DNA from: DASUCS01 sp041166385
GTDB taxonomy: Bacteria > Actinomycetota > Acidimicrobiia > Acidimicrobiales > JACDCH01
Direction: 5' to 3'
Length of the DNA stretch: 64,000 bases
Assembly: GCA_041166385.1 (NCBI GenBank)
Contig: JBEEFW010000022.1
Coordinates: forward strand, 1-64,000
A program made the translations under genes and the position numbers. Shown here piece by piece: positions 34,165-43,169 of this stretch (within the stretch, counting starts at the first letter, position 1; every line of letters begins with the position of its first letter). The notes beneath the pieces were generated by a model. It ran no database searches. It had not been told where the DNA came from and was given only the letters and a program-made list of their open reading frames with translations.

Positions 34165-35409
34165 GTGCGCTGCGAAGTGGTGGCCGTCGGGACCGAGCTG
34201 CTGTTGGGGCAGATCGTCGACACCAATTCGTCCTGGATCGGTGAGCAACTCGCGCTTGCAGGCATCGACTCGCACTTCCAGACCAAGGTCGGCGACAACC
34301 ATGACCGCATCGTGTCGTCGCTCCGCCTGGCGCTCGAGCGCAGCGATGCGGTGATCGTGTGCGGCGGTCTTGGTCCGACGCAGGACGACATCACGCGCGA
34401 GGCGATTGCCGAGGTGATGGGTGTCGGCCTCGAGCTCGATGATGAGGTCGCCGCTCGCATCGAAGCGATGTTCTCGGCCCGCGGGCGGCGCATGGCGGCC
34501 AACAACCTGCGGCAAGCAGAGATCCCTGTCGGCGCGTCAGCCATTCACGACCCGCAGCCGGGTACCGCACCCGGGTTGATCGCTCCGGTCGGCGACAAGG
34601 TCATCTACGCCGTTCCCGGCGTGCCCCACGAGATGAAGGAGATCATCGCCGGCGCCGTGCTGCCCGACCTGCGAGGGCGGTCGGGCGAGACGTCCACGAT
34701 CGTGAGCCGCACGCTGCGCACATGGGGGGAGAGTGAGTCCGGTCTGGCCGAGCGATTGGCCGACCGCATCCGCGTCCTCGACGGCACCGGGAACCCGACG
34801 CTGGCGTTCCTCGCGAGCGGCATCGAAGGCCTCAAGCTGCGGATCACGGCGAAGGCGGCCGACGAAGCATCTGCGCACGCGATGCTCGCCGCTGAGGAAG
34901 CGGAGCTACGAGCGATGCTCGGCGATCTCGTGTTCGGCGTCGACGACGAGACGATGGAACACGCGGTGGGTGTGTTGCTCGAAGCACACGGCTTGACCCT
35001 CGGCCTCGCAGAATCGATCAGCGGGGGACTGATGGGCGCGCGCCTCACCGACGTCGCCGGCGCGAGTGGGTTCTTCCGCGGGTCCATCGTGAGCTACGAC
35101 TCCAACGTGAAGTTCGACCTCCTGGGTGTGCCGGAGGGTCCTGTCGTGGGCGCGGAGGCAGCCGAAGCGATGGCCAGCGCCGCGCGCCGGCTCCTCGGTG
35201 CCGACGTCGGCCTCGCCGTGACCGGCGTTGCTGGGCCCGCCGAACAGGACGGGCAACCGGTCGGCACCGTCTTCATCGGTCTCGCGCTGGGTGACGACGT
35301 GGAGTCGACGCAGCTGCAGCTGCCGGGCGATCGCCGGCGCATCCGAGAATTCACCGTGATCTCCGCGCTGAACTTGTTGCGACAACGCCTGCTCGAACGT
35401 CCCAGTTAG
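34165..35409 (+). CDS. cinA: CinA family competence/damage protein, nicotinamide-nucleotide amidase
   Basis: A 414-residue two-domain protein. The N-terminal MoCF-like domain (CEVVAVGTELLLGQIVDTN, then GGLGPTQDDITREA) is typical of the COG1058 NMN/ADP-ribose pyrophosphatase part. The C-terminal domain (LAESISGGLMGARLTDV and then GVAGPAEQDGQPVGTV) is the PncC-type NMN deamidase. It salvages NMN produced by NAD-dependent DNA ligase and often neighbours recA, as here. The GTG at 34165 gives the family N-terminus and follows the TAGCTT box. Its TAG overlaps the TAA of the small convergent gene. Confidence 0.95.
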   Translation: MRCEVVAVGTELLLGQIVDTNSSWIGEQLALAGIDSHFQTKVGDNHDRIVSSLRLALERSDAVIVCGGLGPTQDDITREAIAEVMGVGLELDDEVAARIEAMFSARGRRMAANNLRQAEIPVGASAIHDPQPGTAPGLIAPVGDKVIYAVPGVPHEMKEIIAGAVLPDLRGRSGETSTIVSRTLRTWGESESGLAERLADRIRVLDGTGNPTLAFLASGIEGLKLRITAKAADEASAHAMLAAEEAELRAMLGDLVFGVDDETMEHAVGVLLEAHGLTLGLAESISGGLMGARLTDVAGASGFFRGSIVSYDSNVKFDLLGVPEGPVVGAEAAEAMASAARRLLGADVGLAVTGVAGPAEQDGQPVGTVFIGLALGDDVESTQLQLPGDRRRIREFTVISALNLLRQRLLERPS

Positions 35410-35594
35410 GCGGCGTCCTCCGCCTGCTCGCCCGCGGGCGGCTGATCGAGGCCGACGACGGTTGCCGCCTCGCGCTCGGCGAGCTCGTGGAGATCGGACA
35501 ACAGGGCTTCCCAGCGGAACTGTCCGGCGAGCCAGGCCAATGCTTCGGCACGGGCCTCGTCGGTGTGGTGCAGCGGGTTGGTCGAATCCGACAT
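35406..35594 (-). CDS. Small uncharacterised protein between cinA and recA
   Basis: A predicted 62-residue acidic helical protein (DEARAEALAWLAGQFRWEALLSDLHELA). Codon use looks coding, with strong GC bias in third positions. It is convergent with cinA (stops interleaved) and divergent from recA. The ATG at 35594 is preferred over one at 35612. No family recognised. The position would suit a small DNA-repair accessory, but that is speculation. Confidence 0.5.
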   Translation of the reverse strand: MSDSTNPLHHTDEARAEALAWLAGQFRWEALLSDLHELAEREAATVVGLDQPPAGEQAEDAA

Positions 35595-35709
35595 GCTGCC
35601 TTCGTACCCCAAGTTGCTTGAAAAAGTAACCGCTTGTGACGCAGTTCACGAACTGTCCTTGTTCTGTCCTGTCGGCCCGACCCTATGTATCGCAACGGAT
35701 CGAGGGTCC

Positions 35710-35738
35710 TTGCCGAACAAGCGTTCGGGAACTACGCT
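35710..35738 (+). promoter_or_regulatory. recA promoter with LexA operator
   Basis: TTGCCG (35710-35715) and TACGCT (35733-35738) are 17 nt apart. The perfect SOS box CGAACAAGCGTTCG (35714-35727) occupies the spacer, so LexA would block RNA polymerase directly. A further palindrome with arms CAGTTC and GAACTG lies at 35642-35655. The stretch with TGTCGG and TATGTA at 35670-35690 could be a second, LexA-independent promoter as known in mycobacteria, though the match is loose. Confidence 0.85.
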
Positions 35739-35770
35739 GCTGTCATTCGTCCCCAGCCCTGAGCCCAGCG

Positions 35771-35786
35771 CTCACTGTCACACCCC
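35771..35786 (+). promoter_or_regulatory. SOS-leader motif CTCACTGTCACACCCC in the recA 5' UTR
   Basis: This 16-nt string lies between the recA promoter and start codon. An identical string and a 14-nt version recur in the leader of the LexA-controlled LysM gene (53378 and 53437). The function is unknown. Confidence 0.6.
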
Positions 35787-35875
35787 CTGAAGAAGATGGC
35801 CGGACAGCTTGCTGCGATCCCGCTGCCTCGCACCGGCCGCAGCTGTCAACCACAACAGCGCCGGAAAGGCGAGGC

Positions 35876-36946
<1,071 letters not shown>

Positions 36947-36978
36947 GCCACACCTGATCTCCCTCACCTCCTCGGCCC

Positions 36979-37019
36979 GCTCGTACCGCTGGCTGCGGCC
37001 TTCAGCCGGCGGTACGAGC
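36979..37019 (+). terminator. Hairpin after recA
   Basis: Perfect 11-bp arms GCTCGTACCGC (36979-36989) and GCGGTACGAGC (37009-37019) enclose a second small stem, GGCTG/CAGCC. There is no T-run, as is common for actinobacterial terminators. It probably ends recA transcripts before spoVS. Confidence 0.7.
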
Positions 37020-37161
37020 TGCCGACGTGCTGCGATTCCCCGCAAAAAGGGATGAGTCGGCACCCGAACCGGGAGGAAGCGACCCGGCTGGCGTCGAATC
37101 ACGCGCAGACCACGCTGCACCATCAATCGCGCCCTGGTCCTCGGCGCTGCGGGGGATCTGC

Positions 37162-37524
37162 ATGGAAACACTCAAAGTGTCGACCAAGTCCAACCCGAAC
37201 TCGGTCGCGGGCGCGATGGCCGGCGCGGTGCGCCAGGCCGGGGCTGTCGAGGTGCAGGTCGTCGGCGCCGGCGCGCTCAATCAGGCGATCAAGGCTGTCG
37301 CGATCGCTCGGGGCTACGTCGCCCCGGCCGGCATCGATCTCGTGTGCATCCCCACCTTCGCCGACATCGTCATCGACGGCGAGCGCCGTACGGCGATCCG
37401 GCTGAGCATCGAAGACCGCACTCGCTCAGGCGCCGAGGTGGCGTCGCTGTCGCAGGCAAGCCGCGACGTTGATGCCGAGGAGCGTGCGCCGGTGCCGTCC
37501 GGCACCATCCACCTCACCAACTGA
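37162..37524 (+). CDS. spoVS: SpoVS family small DNA/RNA-binding protein
   Basis: A 120-residue protein. Residues 1-86 match SpoVS almost throughout (METLKVSTKSNPNSVAGAMA, then GAGALNQAIKAVAIARGY and the CIPTFADI segment). The remaining 35 or so residues are an extra acidic tail not found in the Bacillus protein. SpoVS has an Alba-like fold and affects sporulation in Bacillus, but it also occurs in non-sporulating lineages, where its role is unknown. The ATG at 37162 follows GGGGGA by 5 nt. The recA-spoVS-miaB order is shared with Bacillus subtilis. Confidence 0.92.
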   Translation: METLKVSTKSNPNSVAGAMAGAVRQAGAVEVQVVGAGALNQAIKAVAIARGYVAPAGIDLVCIPTFADIVIDGERRTAIRLSIEDRTRSGAEVASLSQASRDVDAEERAPVPSGTIHLTN

Positions 37525-37565
37525 CGCCTCCGGGCCATCGGCCCTGCACGCCTAACCTCTCGGCC

Positions 37566-38951
37566 ATGGCGCGCACGTTCCTCATCCAGACCTTCGGGTG
37601 TCAGATGAACGAACACGATTCGGAGCGCATCGCCGGCCTGCTCGAAGCCGACGGTCTCGAACCCGCGACGTCGGCCGACGATGCCGACGTGATCGTGCTG
37701 AACACGTGCTGCATCCGAGAGAACGCCGACAACAAGCTGTACGGCAAGCTCGGCCACCTGAAGTCGGTCAAGCAGGATCGACCGGACCTGCAGATCGTGG
37801 TCAGCGGATGCCTCGCCCAGAAGGATCGCGACATCGTGCGCGAGCGGGCGCCGCACGTGGATGTCGTGCTCGGCACCCACAACGTGCACCGAGCGGCGGT
37901 GCTCCTCGAGCGCAGCCGCGAGCACGGCCCGCTCACAGAGATCTTCGACGCGACCGATCCCGCCGACGCCGACGCGTTCCCGTCGGCACTGCCCGTGCAC
38001 CGCGATGTGCCGTACGCCGCGTGGGTCACGATCCAGATCGGCTGCGACAACCGCTGTGCGTTCTGCATCGTGCCGTCGGTGCGCGGGAAGGAGATCAGCC
38101 GCCCGCCCGAACAGATCGTCGCGGAAGTCGAGCGGCTCGCAGGCGACGGCGTCGTCGAGGTCACGCTGCTCGGCCAGAACGTGAACTCGTACGGGCGCGA
38201 TCTCACGAAGCGCCGCCCGTTGTTCGCCGACCTGCTGCGGGCGCTCGGTGACGTCGACGGCATCCGCCGGGTCCGTTTCACCAGCCCGCATCCGAAGGAC
38301 CTTCGTCCCGAGACCATCGAGGCGATGGCCTCGGTGGGCTCGCTGTGCGAGCACTTGCACCTTCCGCTGCAGTCGGGATCCGATCGCACGCTGGCGAGGA
38401 TGCACCGCGGCTACACCGCCGAGCGCTACCTCCAGCGCCTGGCGGCGGCCCGGGCGGCCGTCGACGATCTCGCGGTGACCACCGATCTCATCGTCGGGTT
38501 CCCGGGCGAGACCGACCACGATTTCGAGCGCACCCTCGAGGTGGTGGCGGAGGCGGAGTACGACAGCGCCTACACGTTCATCTTCTCGCCCCGCACAGGC
38601 ACCGAGGCGGCCACCAGGGTCGACGACTTCGTGCCCGCCGGCGTGATAGCGGAGCGATTCGAGCGATTGCGGGTCGTCGTCGAGCGCAGCGCACTGGCAA
38701 AACACGAGGCCCGCATCGGACGGGTCGAGGAGGTGCTCGTCGAAGGTCCGAGCAAGAAGAACGCGTCGATCACGACCGGCCGCACACGCCAGAACAAGCT
38801 GGTGCACTTCGCGGCCATCCGCCCGCTCCGCGCTGGCACGTTCGTCGACGTCCGCGTCAACGGCGCCGCGCCCCACCACCTCCGCGGCGAGATGGTCGAC
38901 ATCACCGCTTTGCCGAGGCACAAGACCCGTATTCCGGTGCGCGCGTTCTGA
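37566..38951 (+). CDS. miaB: tRNA-2-methylthio-N6-isopentenyladenosine37 synthase
   Basis: MiaB adds the methylthio group to i6A37 of tRNA. In the 461-residue protein, cluster Cys are at 12, 48 and 82 and the radical-SAM triplet is Cys160, Cys164 and Cys167 in GCDNRCAFCIVP. A TRAM domain closes the protein. The N-terminal TFGCQMNEHDS is diagnostic of MiaB. The ATG follows TAACCT by 7 nt without a Shine-Dalgarno. miaA, which makes the substrate modification, lies 1.2 kb downstream. Confidence 0.96.
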   Translation: MARTFLIQTFGCQMNEHDSERIAGLLEADGLEPATSADDADVIVLNTCCIRENADNKLYGKLGHLKSVKQDRPDLQIVVSGCLAQKDRDIVRERAPHVDVVLGTHNVHRAAVLLERSREHGPLTEIFDATDPADADAFPSALPVHRDVPYAAWVTIQIGCDNRCAFCIVPSVRGKEISRPPEQIVAEVERLAGDGVVEVTLLGQNVNSYGRDLTKRRPLFADLLRALGDVDGIRRVRFTSPHPKDLRPETIEAMASVGSLCEHLHLPLQSGSDRTLARMHRGYTAERYLQRLAAARAAVDDLAVTTDLIVGFPGETDHDFERTLEVVAEAEYDSAYTFIFSPRTGTEAATRVDDFVPAGVIAERFERLRVVVERSALAKHEARIGRVEEVLVEGPSKKNASITTGRTRQNKLVHFAAIRPLRAGTFVDVRVNGAAPHHLRGEMVDITALPRHKTRIPVRAF

Positions 38952-38952
38952 C

Positions 38953-39402
38953 GTGGCGACGTGGGCCGAGTTCGAATCGGCCGTGCCCGACATGGCGGCG
39001 CACGGTCGGCGGCTCATCTACATCCACGACGTCGGCCTCGGGTATCTCGCGACGATCCGCAAGGATGGCGGACCACGGTTGCATCCGATGTGCCCACTCC
39101 TCGTCGACGGTGGACTGTGGGCCATGATCGCCCCGCACGGGCCGAAGTGTGACGACCTCAGGCGTGATGGCCGCTATGCGATGCACGCGTTGTCGCCGGT
39201 TGCTGTCGACGATGAGTTCGTGGTGATGGGTCGCGCGGTCGAGACGCCCGACCGAGCCAAGTGGGATGCCGTCGCGGCGGCAGCTGGTTGGCCCGTCAAT
39301 CCGGATGAGGTGCTCTTCCAGCTCGACATCGAACGCGCCATGCTCGCGCTGTACACGCACCGTGGGCAGTGGCCCCCGGCTTACACGACCTGGCGCGCCT
39401 GA
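38953..39402 (+). CDS. Pyridoxamine 5'-phosphate oxidase-like flavin/F420-binding protein
   Basis: A 149-residue split-barrel protein of the PPOX-like type. The GLGYLATIRKDGGPRLHPMCP strand pair corresponds to the cofactor-binding face, and the later VVMGRAVETP strand fits the fold. Many such actinobacterial proteins bind F420, FMN or haem; which applies here cannot be told. The GTG start lies one base after the miaB stop. It is probably cotranscribed with the LLM gene downstream. Confidence 0.75.
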   Translation: MATWAEFESAVPDMAAHGRRLIYIHDVGLGYLATIRKDGGPRLHPMCPLLVDGGLWAMIAPHGPKCDDLRRDGRYAMHALSPVAVDDEFVVMGRAVETPDRAKWDAVAAAAGWPVNPDEVLFQLDIERAMLALYTHRGQWPPAYTTWRA

Positions 39403-39405
39403 AAC

Positions 39406-40179
39406 GTGCAAACGGCTCTGTTCTTTCCGCTCTTCAACGAGTTGTTCGATCCGCACGCGGTGGTCGAGCTCACCGTCGCGGCGGAGGCCCGCGGGTGGGA
39501 CGGCGTCTTCGTGTGGGATCACGTGGTGTATCGGCCGCCCGTCGAGGAGGTCGCCGATCCGTGGGTGGTCATGGCGGCGCAGGCGGCGGCGACCGAGCGC
39601 GTCCGCATCGGGCCCATGGTGACGCCCGTGCCGCGGCGACGGCCGCAGGTGCTCCTGCGCGAGACGGTGACCCTCGACCATCTGAGCAACGGCCGGCTGA
39701 TCTTCGGTGTCGGCATCGGCGGCGACGCGTACGGCGAGTTCAGCCTCTTCGGTGACGAGCCCGATGCACGCGTGAGGGCTGCGATGCTCGACACGGGGCT
39801 CGAGCGCATGGATCGTTGGTGGCACGGTGAGGAAGTCGATGGCGCGAGGTTGCTGCCGCGGCCGGTGCAGCGTCCGCGCATCCCTGTCTGGGTGGCGTCG
39901 CGGTTCCCCAACCTCGCACCCGTGCGCCGCGCCGCGCGTTGGGATGGATGGTTTCCCATCGGCCTCCAGCAGCCCGACGACCTCACCGATCAGCTGGCGT
40001 ACGCGCTCTCGCACCGAACATCGGACGCTCCGTTCGATGTTGCCGTCCAGGGCTTGCCCGACGTCGACCCACAGCCATGGGTGGCCGCCGGCGCCACGTG
40101 GTGGCTCGTGCGTTTCGATCCGTTCACCGTGACCGTTGCCGACGTGCGCGCTGTGATCGAGAACGGTCCGCCGCGTTGA
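39406..40179 (+). CDS. LLM-class flavin/F420-dependent oxidoreductase
   Basis: A 257-residue luciferase-like TIM-barrel enzyme. Recognisable stretches are WDGVFVWDHV near residue 30, the RVRIGPMVTPVPRRRP strand near 65-80, and LSNGRLIFGVGIGG near 95. Members use reduced FMN or F420H2. The substrate is unknown. The 3' end overlaps miaA by 4 bp (TTGA). Proximity to a PPOX-like protein suggests a shared flavin-type cofactor. Confidence 0.87.
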   Translation: MQTALFFPLFNELFDPHAVVELTVAAEARGWDGVFVWDHVVYRPPVEEVADPWVVMAAQAAATERVRIGPMVTPVPRRRPQVLLRETVTLDHLSNGRLIFGVGIGGDAYGEFSLFGDEPDARVRAAMLDTGLERMDRWWHGEEVDGARLLPRPVQRPRIPVWVASRFPNLAPVRRAARWDGWFPIGLQQPDDLTDQLAYALSHRTSDAPFDVAVQGLPDVDPQPWVAAGATWWLVRFDPFTVTVADVRAVIENGPPR

Positions 40180-41084
40180 CCGCACACATTGCGCTCGTCG
40201 GCACGACGGCGTCCGGCAAGTCGGCCTTGGCGATGATGCTGGCGCGCGCGCATCCGGACATCGAGATCGTGTCAGTCGACTCGATGCAGGTCTACCGAGG
40301 CATGGACATCGGCACGGCCAAGCCGACCGCGTCGGAGCAAGCCGAGGTACGACATCACCTCATCGATCTCGCCGATCCCGACGAAGAGTTCACGGTGGCG
40401 CGATTCCAGCGCGAGTTTGTCGACGCGCTCGAGGGCGTGGAGCAACGGGGCCATCGCGCGTTGCTCGTCGGCGGAACCGGTCTGTACCTACGAGCCGTCG
40501 TCGACGGTCTCGCCCTTCCCGGGCAGTATCCGGAGGCGCGCCGGGAGTTCGAAGGCGCGGCGACGACGCAGTTGCACACGCGACTGGCCGAGCTCGATCC
40601 CGTCGCGGCCGCCCGTATGGAGCCGAGCAATCGACGCCGCATCGTGCGTGCCCTCGAGGTCACCGTCGGCAGCGGACGGCCGTTCTCCTCGTACGGTCCC
40701 GGGCTCGAGGCCTACCCGCCGACACCGTTCCGTCTCGTCGGCGTGTCCTTGCCGTCGGTCATCGTGACCGCGCGCATCGAAACGCGCTACCAGCGCCAGC
40801 TCGACGCGGGATTCGTCGACGAGGTGCGTCGCCTGGACGCGCGACCGAGCGGGCTCTCGCGCACAGCCGCGCAGGCCCTCGGCTACCGGGAGCTGCTGGC
40901 GCACATACGGGGGACGGTCACGCTCGATGGGGCGATCGACGAGGCCGTTCGCCGCACCCGTCAGTTCGCCCGGCGGCAGCGAGCCTGGTTCCGCCGCGAT
41001 CCCCGTATCGAGTGGCTGGCCGTCGAGAACGATCCGGACGAGATATTGCCAGCGCTGGAACGCCTCGTGTCCGGGCAGACTTGA
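40176..41084 (+). CDS. miaA: tRNA dimethylallyltransferase
   Basis: MiaA transfers a dimethylallyl group to A37 of tRNAs reading UNN codons, supplying the substrate for MiaB. In the 302-residue protein, the P-loop GTTASGKS is at residues 9-16. Further motifs are DSMQVYRGMDIGTAKP and, near the C-terminus, TAAQALGYRE and the RTRQFARRQRAWFR tRNA-binding helix. The start is TTG in a 4-bp overlap with the LLM gene, which leaves the normal family N-terminus. It is followed by dapF after 7 bp. Confidence 0.95.
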   Translation: MTAHIALVGTTASGKSALAMMLARAHPDIEIVSVDSMQVYRGMDIGTAKPTASEQAEVRHHLIDLADPDEEFTVARFQREFVDALEGVEQRGHRALLVGGTGLYLRAVVDGLALPGQYPEARREFEGAATTQLHTRLAELDPVAAARMEPSNRRRIVRALEVTVGSGRPFSSYGPGLEAYPPTPFRLVGVSLPSVIVTARIETRYQRQLDAGFVDEVRRLDARPSGLSRTAAQALGYRELLAHIRGTVTLDGAIDEAVRRTRQFARRQRAWFRRDPRIEWLAVENDPDEILPALERLVSGQT

Positions 41085-41091
41085 CCCTCCC

Positions 41092-41871
41092 ATGCAGCTG
41101 ACCAAGCACCACGGCCTCGGCAACGACTTTCTCGTGCTGATCGATCTCGACGCCACCGAATCGGTGACGCCGGCGTTGGCGCGCGCCGTCTGCGACCGGC
41201 ACAAGGGGATCGGAGCCGACGGCTTCCTGCATGTGACCGCGGGGCTCACGATGCGCCTCTACAACGCCGACGGTGGTCGGGCGGAGATGAGTGGCAACGG
41301 CATCAGTTGTCTCGCCCAAGCCGTGGTGCGAGCTGGCGTGGTCGACGGCCCGAGCGTGGTCGTGAACACGGAGGCAGGAGTGCGCACCGTGACACTCGTA
41401 CCGACCGCCGAGCCGGCGACCCATCGGGCCACGGTCGACATGGGTGCAGCCAAGGTTGGCGACGACGAATCCGAGTGGCTCGACGACCACATCGTGCGCG
41501 CAGCGCGCGTCGACATCGGCAACCCGCATCTCGTGCTCCATGCGCCGAAGCTCGACGCGGGCATCGACCTGGTGGCGCGCGGTGTCTCGATCAACGAGCT
41601 CGTCCCGGAAGGCATCAACGTCGAGCTCATCGCGCCCGGCCCCGCCCAGGGCGAGCTGACGATGCGTGTGTACGAGCGCGGCGTCGGTCTCACCGAGGCG
41701 TGTGGCACGGGGGCGTGCGCCGCCGCGGCCGCCGCGCATCGCTGGGGCATCGCCGGATCGCACGTCACCGTCCGACAGCCGGGCGGCGCTGCGGACATCG
41801 TCATCGGCGAGACGATCGAGATGACGGTTCCCGTCGTGCACATCGCGACCATCGAGTACGAGGCCCCGTGA
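41092..41871 (+). CDS. dapF: Diaminopimelate epimerase (with Ser at the first catalytic Cys)
   Basis: DapF interconverts LL- and meso-diaminopimelate. The 259-residue protein has the two-domain DapF layout: HGLGNDFLV at the N-terminus, NADGGRAEMSGNG, and the second-half motif ACGTGACA with its catalytic Cys. At the first catalytic position the usual CGNG reads SGNG (Ser67), so only one of the two thiols is present. The neighbouring Cys73 corresponds to the conserved non-catalytic Cys. It overlaps hflX by 4 bp. The context of dapC, dapD and dapE supports the function. Confidence 0.92.
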   Translation: MQLTKHHGLGNDFLVLIDLDATESVTPALARAVCDRHKGIGADGFLHVTAGLTMRLYNADGGRAEMSGNGISCLAQAVVRAGVVDGPSVVVNTEAGVRTVTLVPTAEPATHRATVDMGAAKVGDDESEWLDDHIVRAARVDIGNPHLVLHAPKLDAGIDLVARGVSINELVPEGINVELIAPGPAQGELTMRVYERGVGLTEACGTGACAAAAAAHRWGIAGSHVTVRQPGGAADIVIGETIEMTVPVVHIATIEYEAP

Positions 41872-43169
41872 ACGAAGCCCTGACCGACACGCTCATTTCT
41901 CGGGAAGGCCGCGAGAAGCTCGTGCTCGTCGGCGTCGCCCTCGGCGGCGACCACATGGACGACGTCGAGTCGTCGCTCGACGAGCTCGCCCAGCTGGTCG
42001 ACACCGCCGGCGCCGACGAGGTCGCGCGGGTCGTGCAGCGACGCGACCGGCCCGACCCGGCCACCTACGTGGGCAAGGGCAAGGTCGACGAGCTGCGCGA
42101 GGTTTCGCTGTCCGTCGACTCCGACACCGTGGTGTTCGACAACGAGCTGACGCCCGCCCAGCAGTTCAACCTGGAGAAGCTGCTCGGCCGCACGGCCATC
42201 GACCGCACCGCGGTCATTCTCGACATCTTCGCCCAGAACGCCCACAGCCAGGAAGGCAAGGCGCAGGTCGAGCTGGCCTTGCTCCAGTACCGGCTCCCGC
42301 GGTTGCGCGGGAAGGGCACGAAGCTGTCCCAGCAGGCCGGTGGCGCCACGGCCGGCGCGGCGCGCATCGGCTCGCGCGGACCAGGCGAGACGCAGCTCGA
42401 GGTCGATCGACGCCGCCTCGTGCGCCGCATCCACAAGCTCGAGGCCGACCTGAAGACGATCGGCAAGCACCGCGACACGCAGCGCAAGAGCCGGCGGCGC
42501 AGTCAGCTCGGTCATGTCGCGATCGTCGGCTACACGAACGCCGGCAAGTCCACGTTGCTGAACCGGCTCACCGACGCGGGCGTGCTGGTGGAGAACCGGC
42601 TCTTCGCGACGCTCGATGCAACGACGCGTCGGCTGGCGCTGCCAGGCGGCGAGCCGGTCTTGGTCACCGACACCGTCGGCTTCGTCCGCAAGCTGCCGCA
42701 TCAACTCGTCGAAGCGTTCAAGTCGACGCTCGACGTCGTCGGTGAGGCCGACCTGCTCGTGCACATCGTCGACTCGTCGGTCGCCGAGCCGGAGATGCAT
42801 ATCGACGCCGTGCACGCGGTGCTCGGCGAGATCGGCGGCGGCGGAGTGCCCGAGCTGCTGGCGTTCAACAAGGTCGACCTCGCGCCCGCAAACGCGACGC
42901 GCCTCGCGGCGCGGTATCCGGGCAGCGTGGCAATCTCGGCGGCGACAGGCGACGGCGTCGACGAGTTGCTACAGGCAATCGGCGACCGGCTGCGCGCCCT
43001 CACATCGGTCGTCGAGCTCGTCGTGCCGTACGACCGTGGCGATGTCCTGGCCGCAGTGCATCGCGAAGGCGAGGTGTTGGTCGAGTCGGCCGGCGAGGGC
43101 GCGATGCACATGCGTGTTCGCTTCGACCCGGCCGGGCAGTCGCGCTTCCAGGAGTACGTGCAGCCGTGA
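41868..43169 (+). CDS. hflX: Ribosome-associated GTPase HflX
   Basis: A 433-residue GTPase that binds 50S subunits and splits stalled ribosomes under stress. The N-terminal HflX domain carries YVGKGKVDEL and the glycine-rich RIGSRGPGETQLEVDRR linker. The G1 motif GYTNAGKST starts at residue 221, followed by DTVGFV (G3) and NKVD (G4). The GTG start overlaps the dapF stop (GTGA), and its own stop overlaps dapC. It is embedded between two dap genes, as in other actinobacteria. Confidence 0.95.
   Translation: MNEALTDTLISREGREKLVLVGVALGGDHMDDVESSLDELAQLVDTAGADEVARVVQRRDRPDPATYVGKGKVDELREVSLSVDSDTVVFDNELTPAQQFNLEKLLGRTAIDRTAVILDIFAQNAHSQEGKAQVELALLQYRLPRLRGKGTKLSQQAGGATAGAARIGSRGPGETQLEVDRRRLVRRIHKLEADLKTIGKHRDTQRKSRRRSQLGHVAIVGYTNAGKSTLLNRLTDAGVLVENRLFATLDATTRRLALPGGEPVLVTDTVGFVRKLPHQLVEAFKSTLDVVGEADLLVHIVDSSVAEPEMHIDAVHAVLGEIGGGGVPELLAFNKVDLAPANATRLAARYPGSVAISAATGDGVDELLQAIGDRLRALTSVVELVVPYDRGDVLAAVHREGEVLVESAGEGAMHMRVRFDPAGQSRFQEYVQP

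Noticed and set aside
35668..35692. PafBC-type (RecA-NDp) second recA promoter
   Set aside because: TGTCGG and TATGTA are present, but the spacing and flanks do not match the known motif well enough to annotate.
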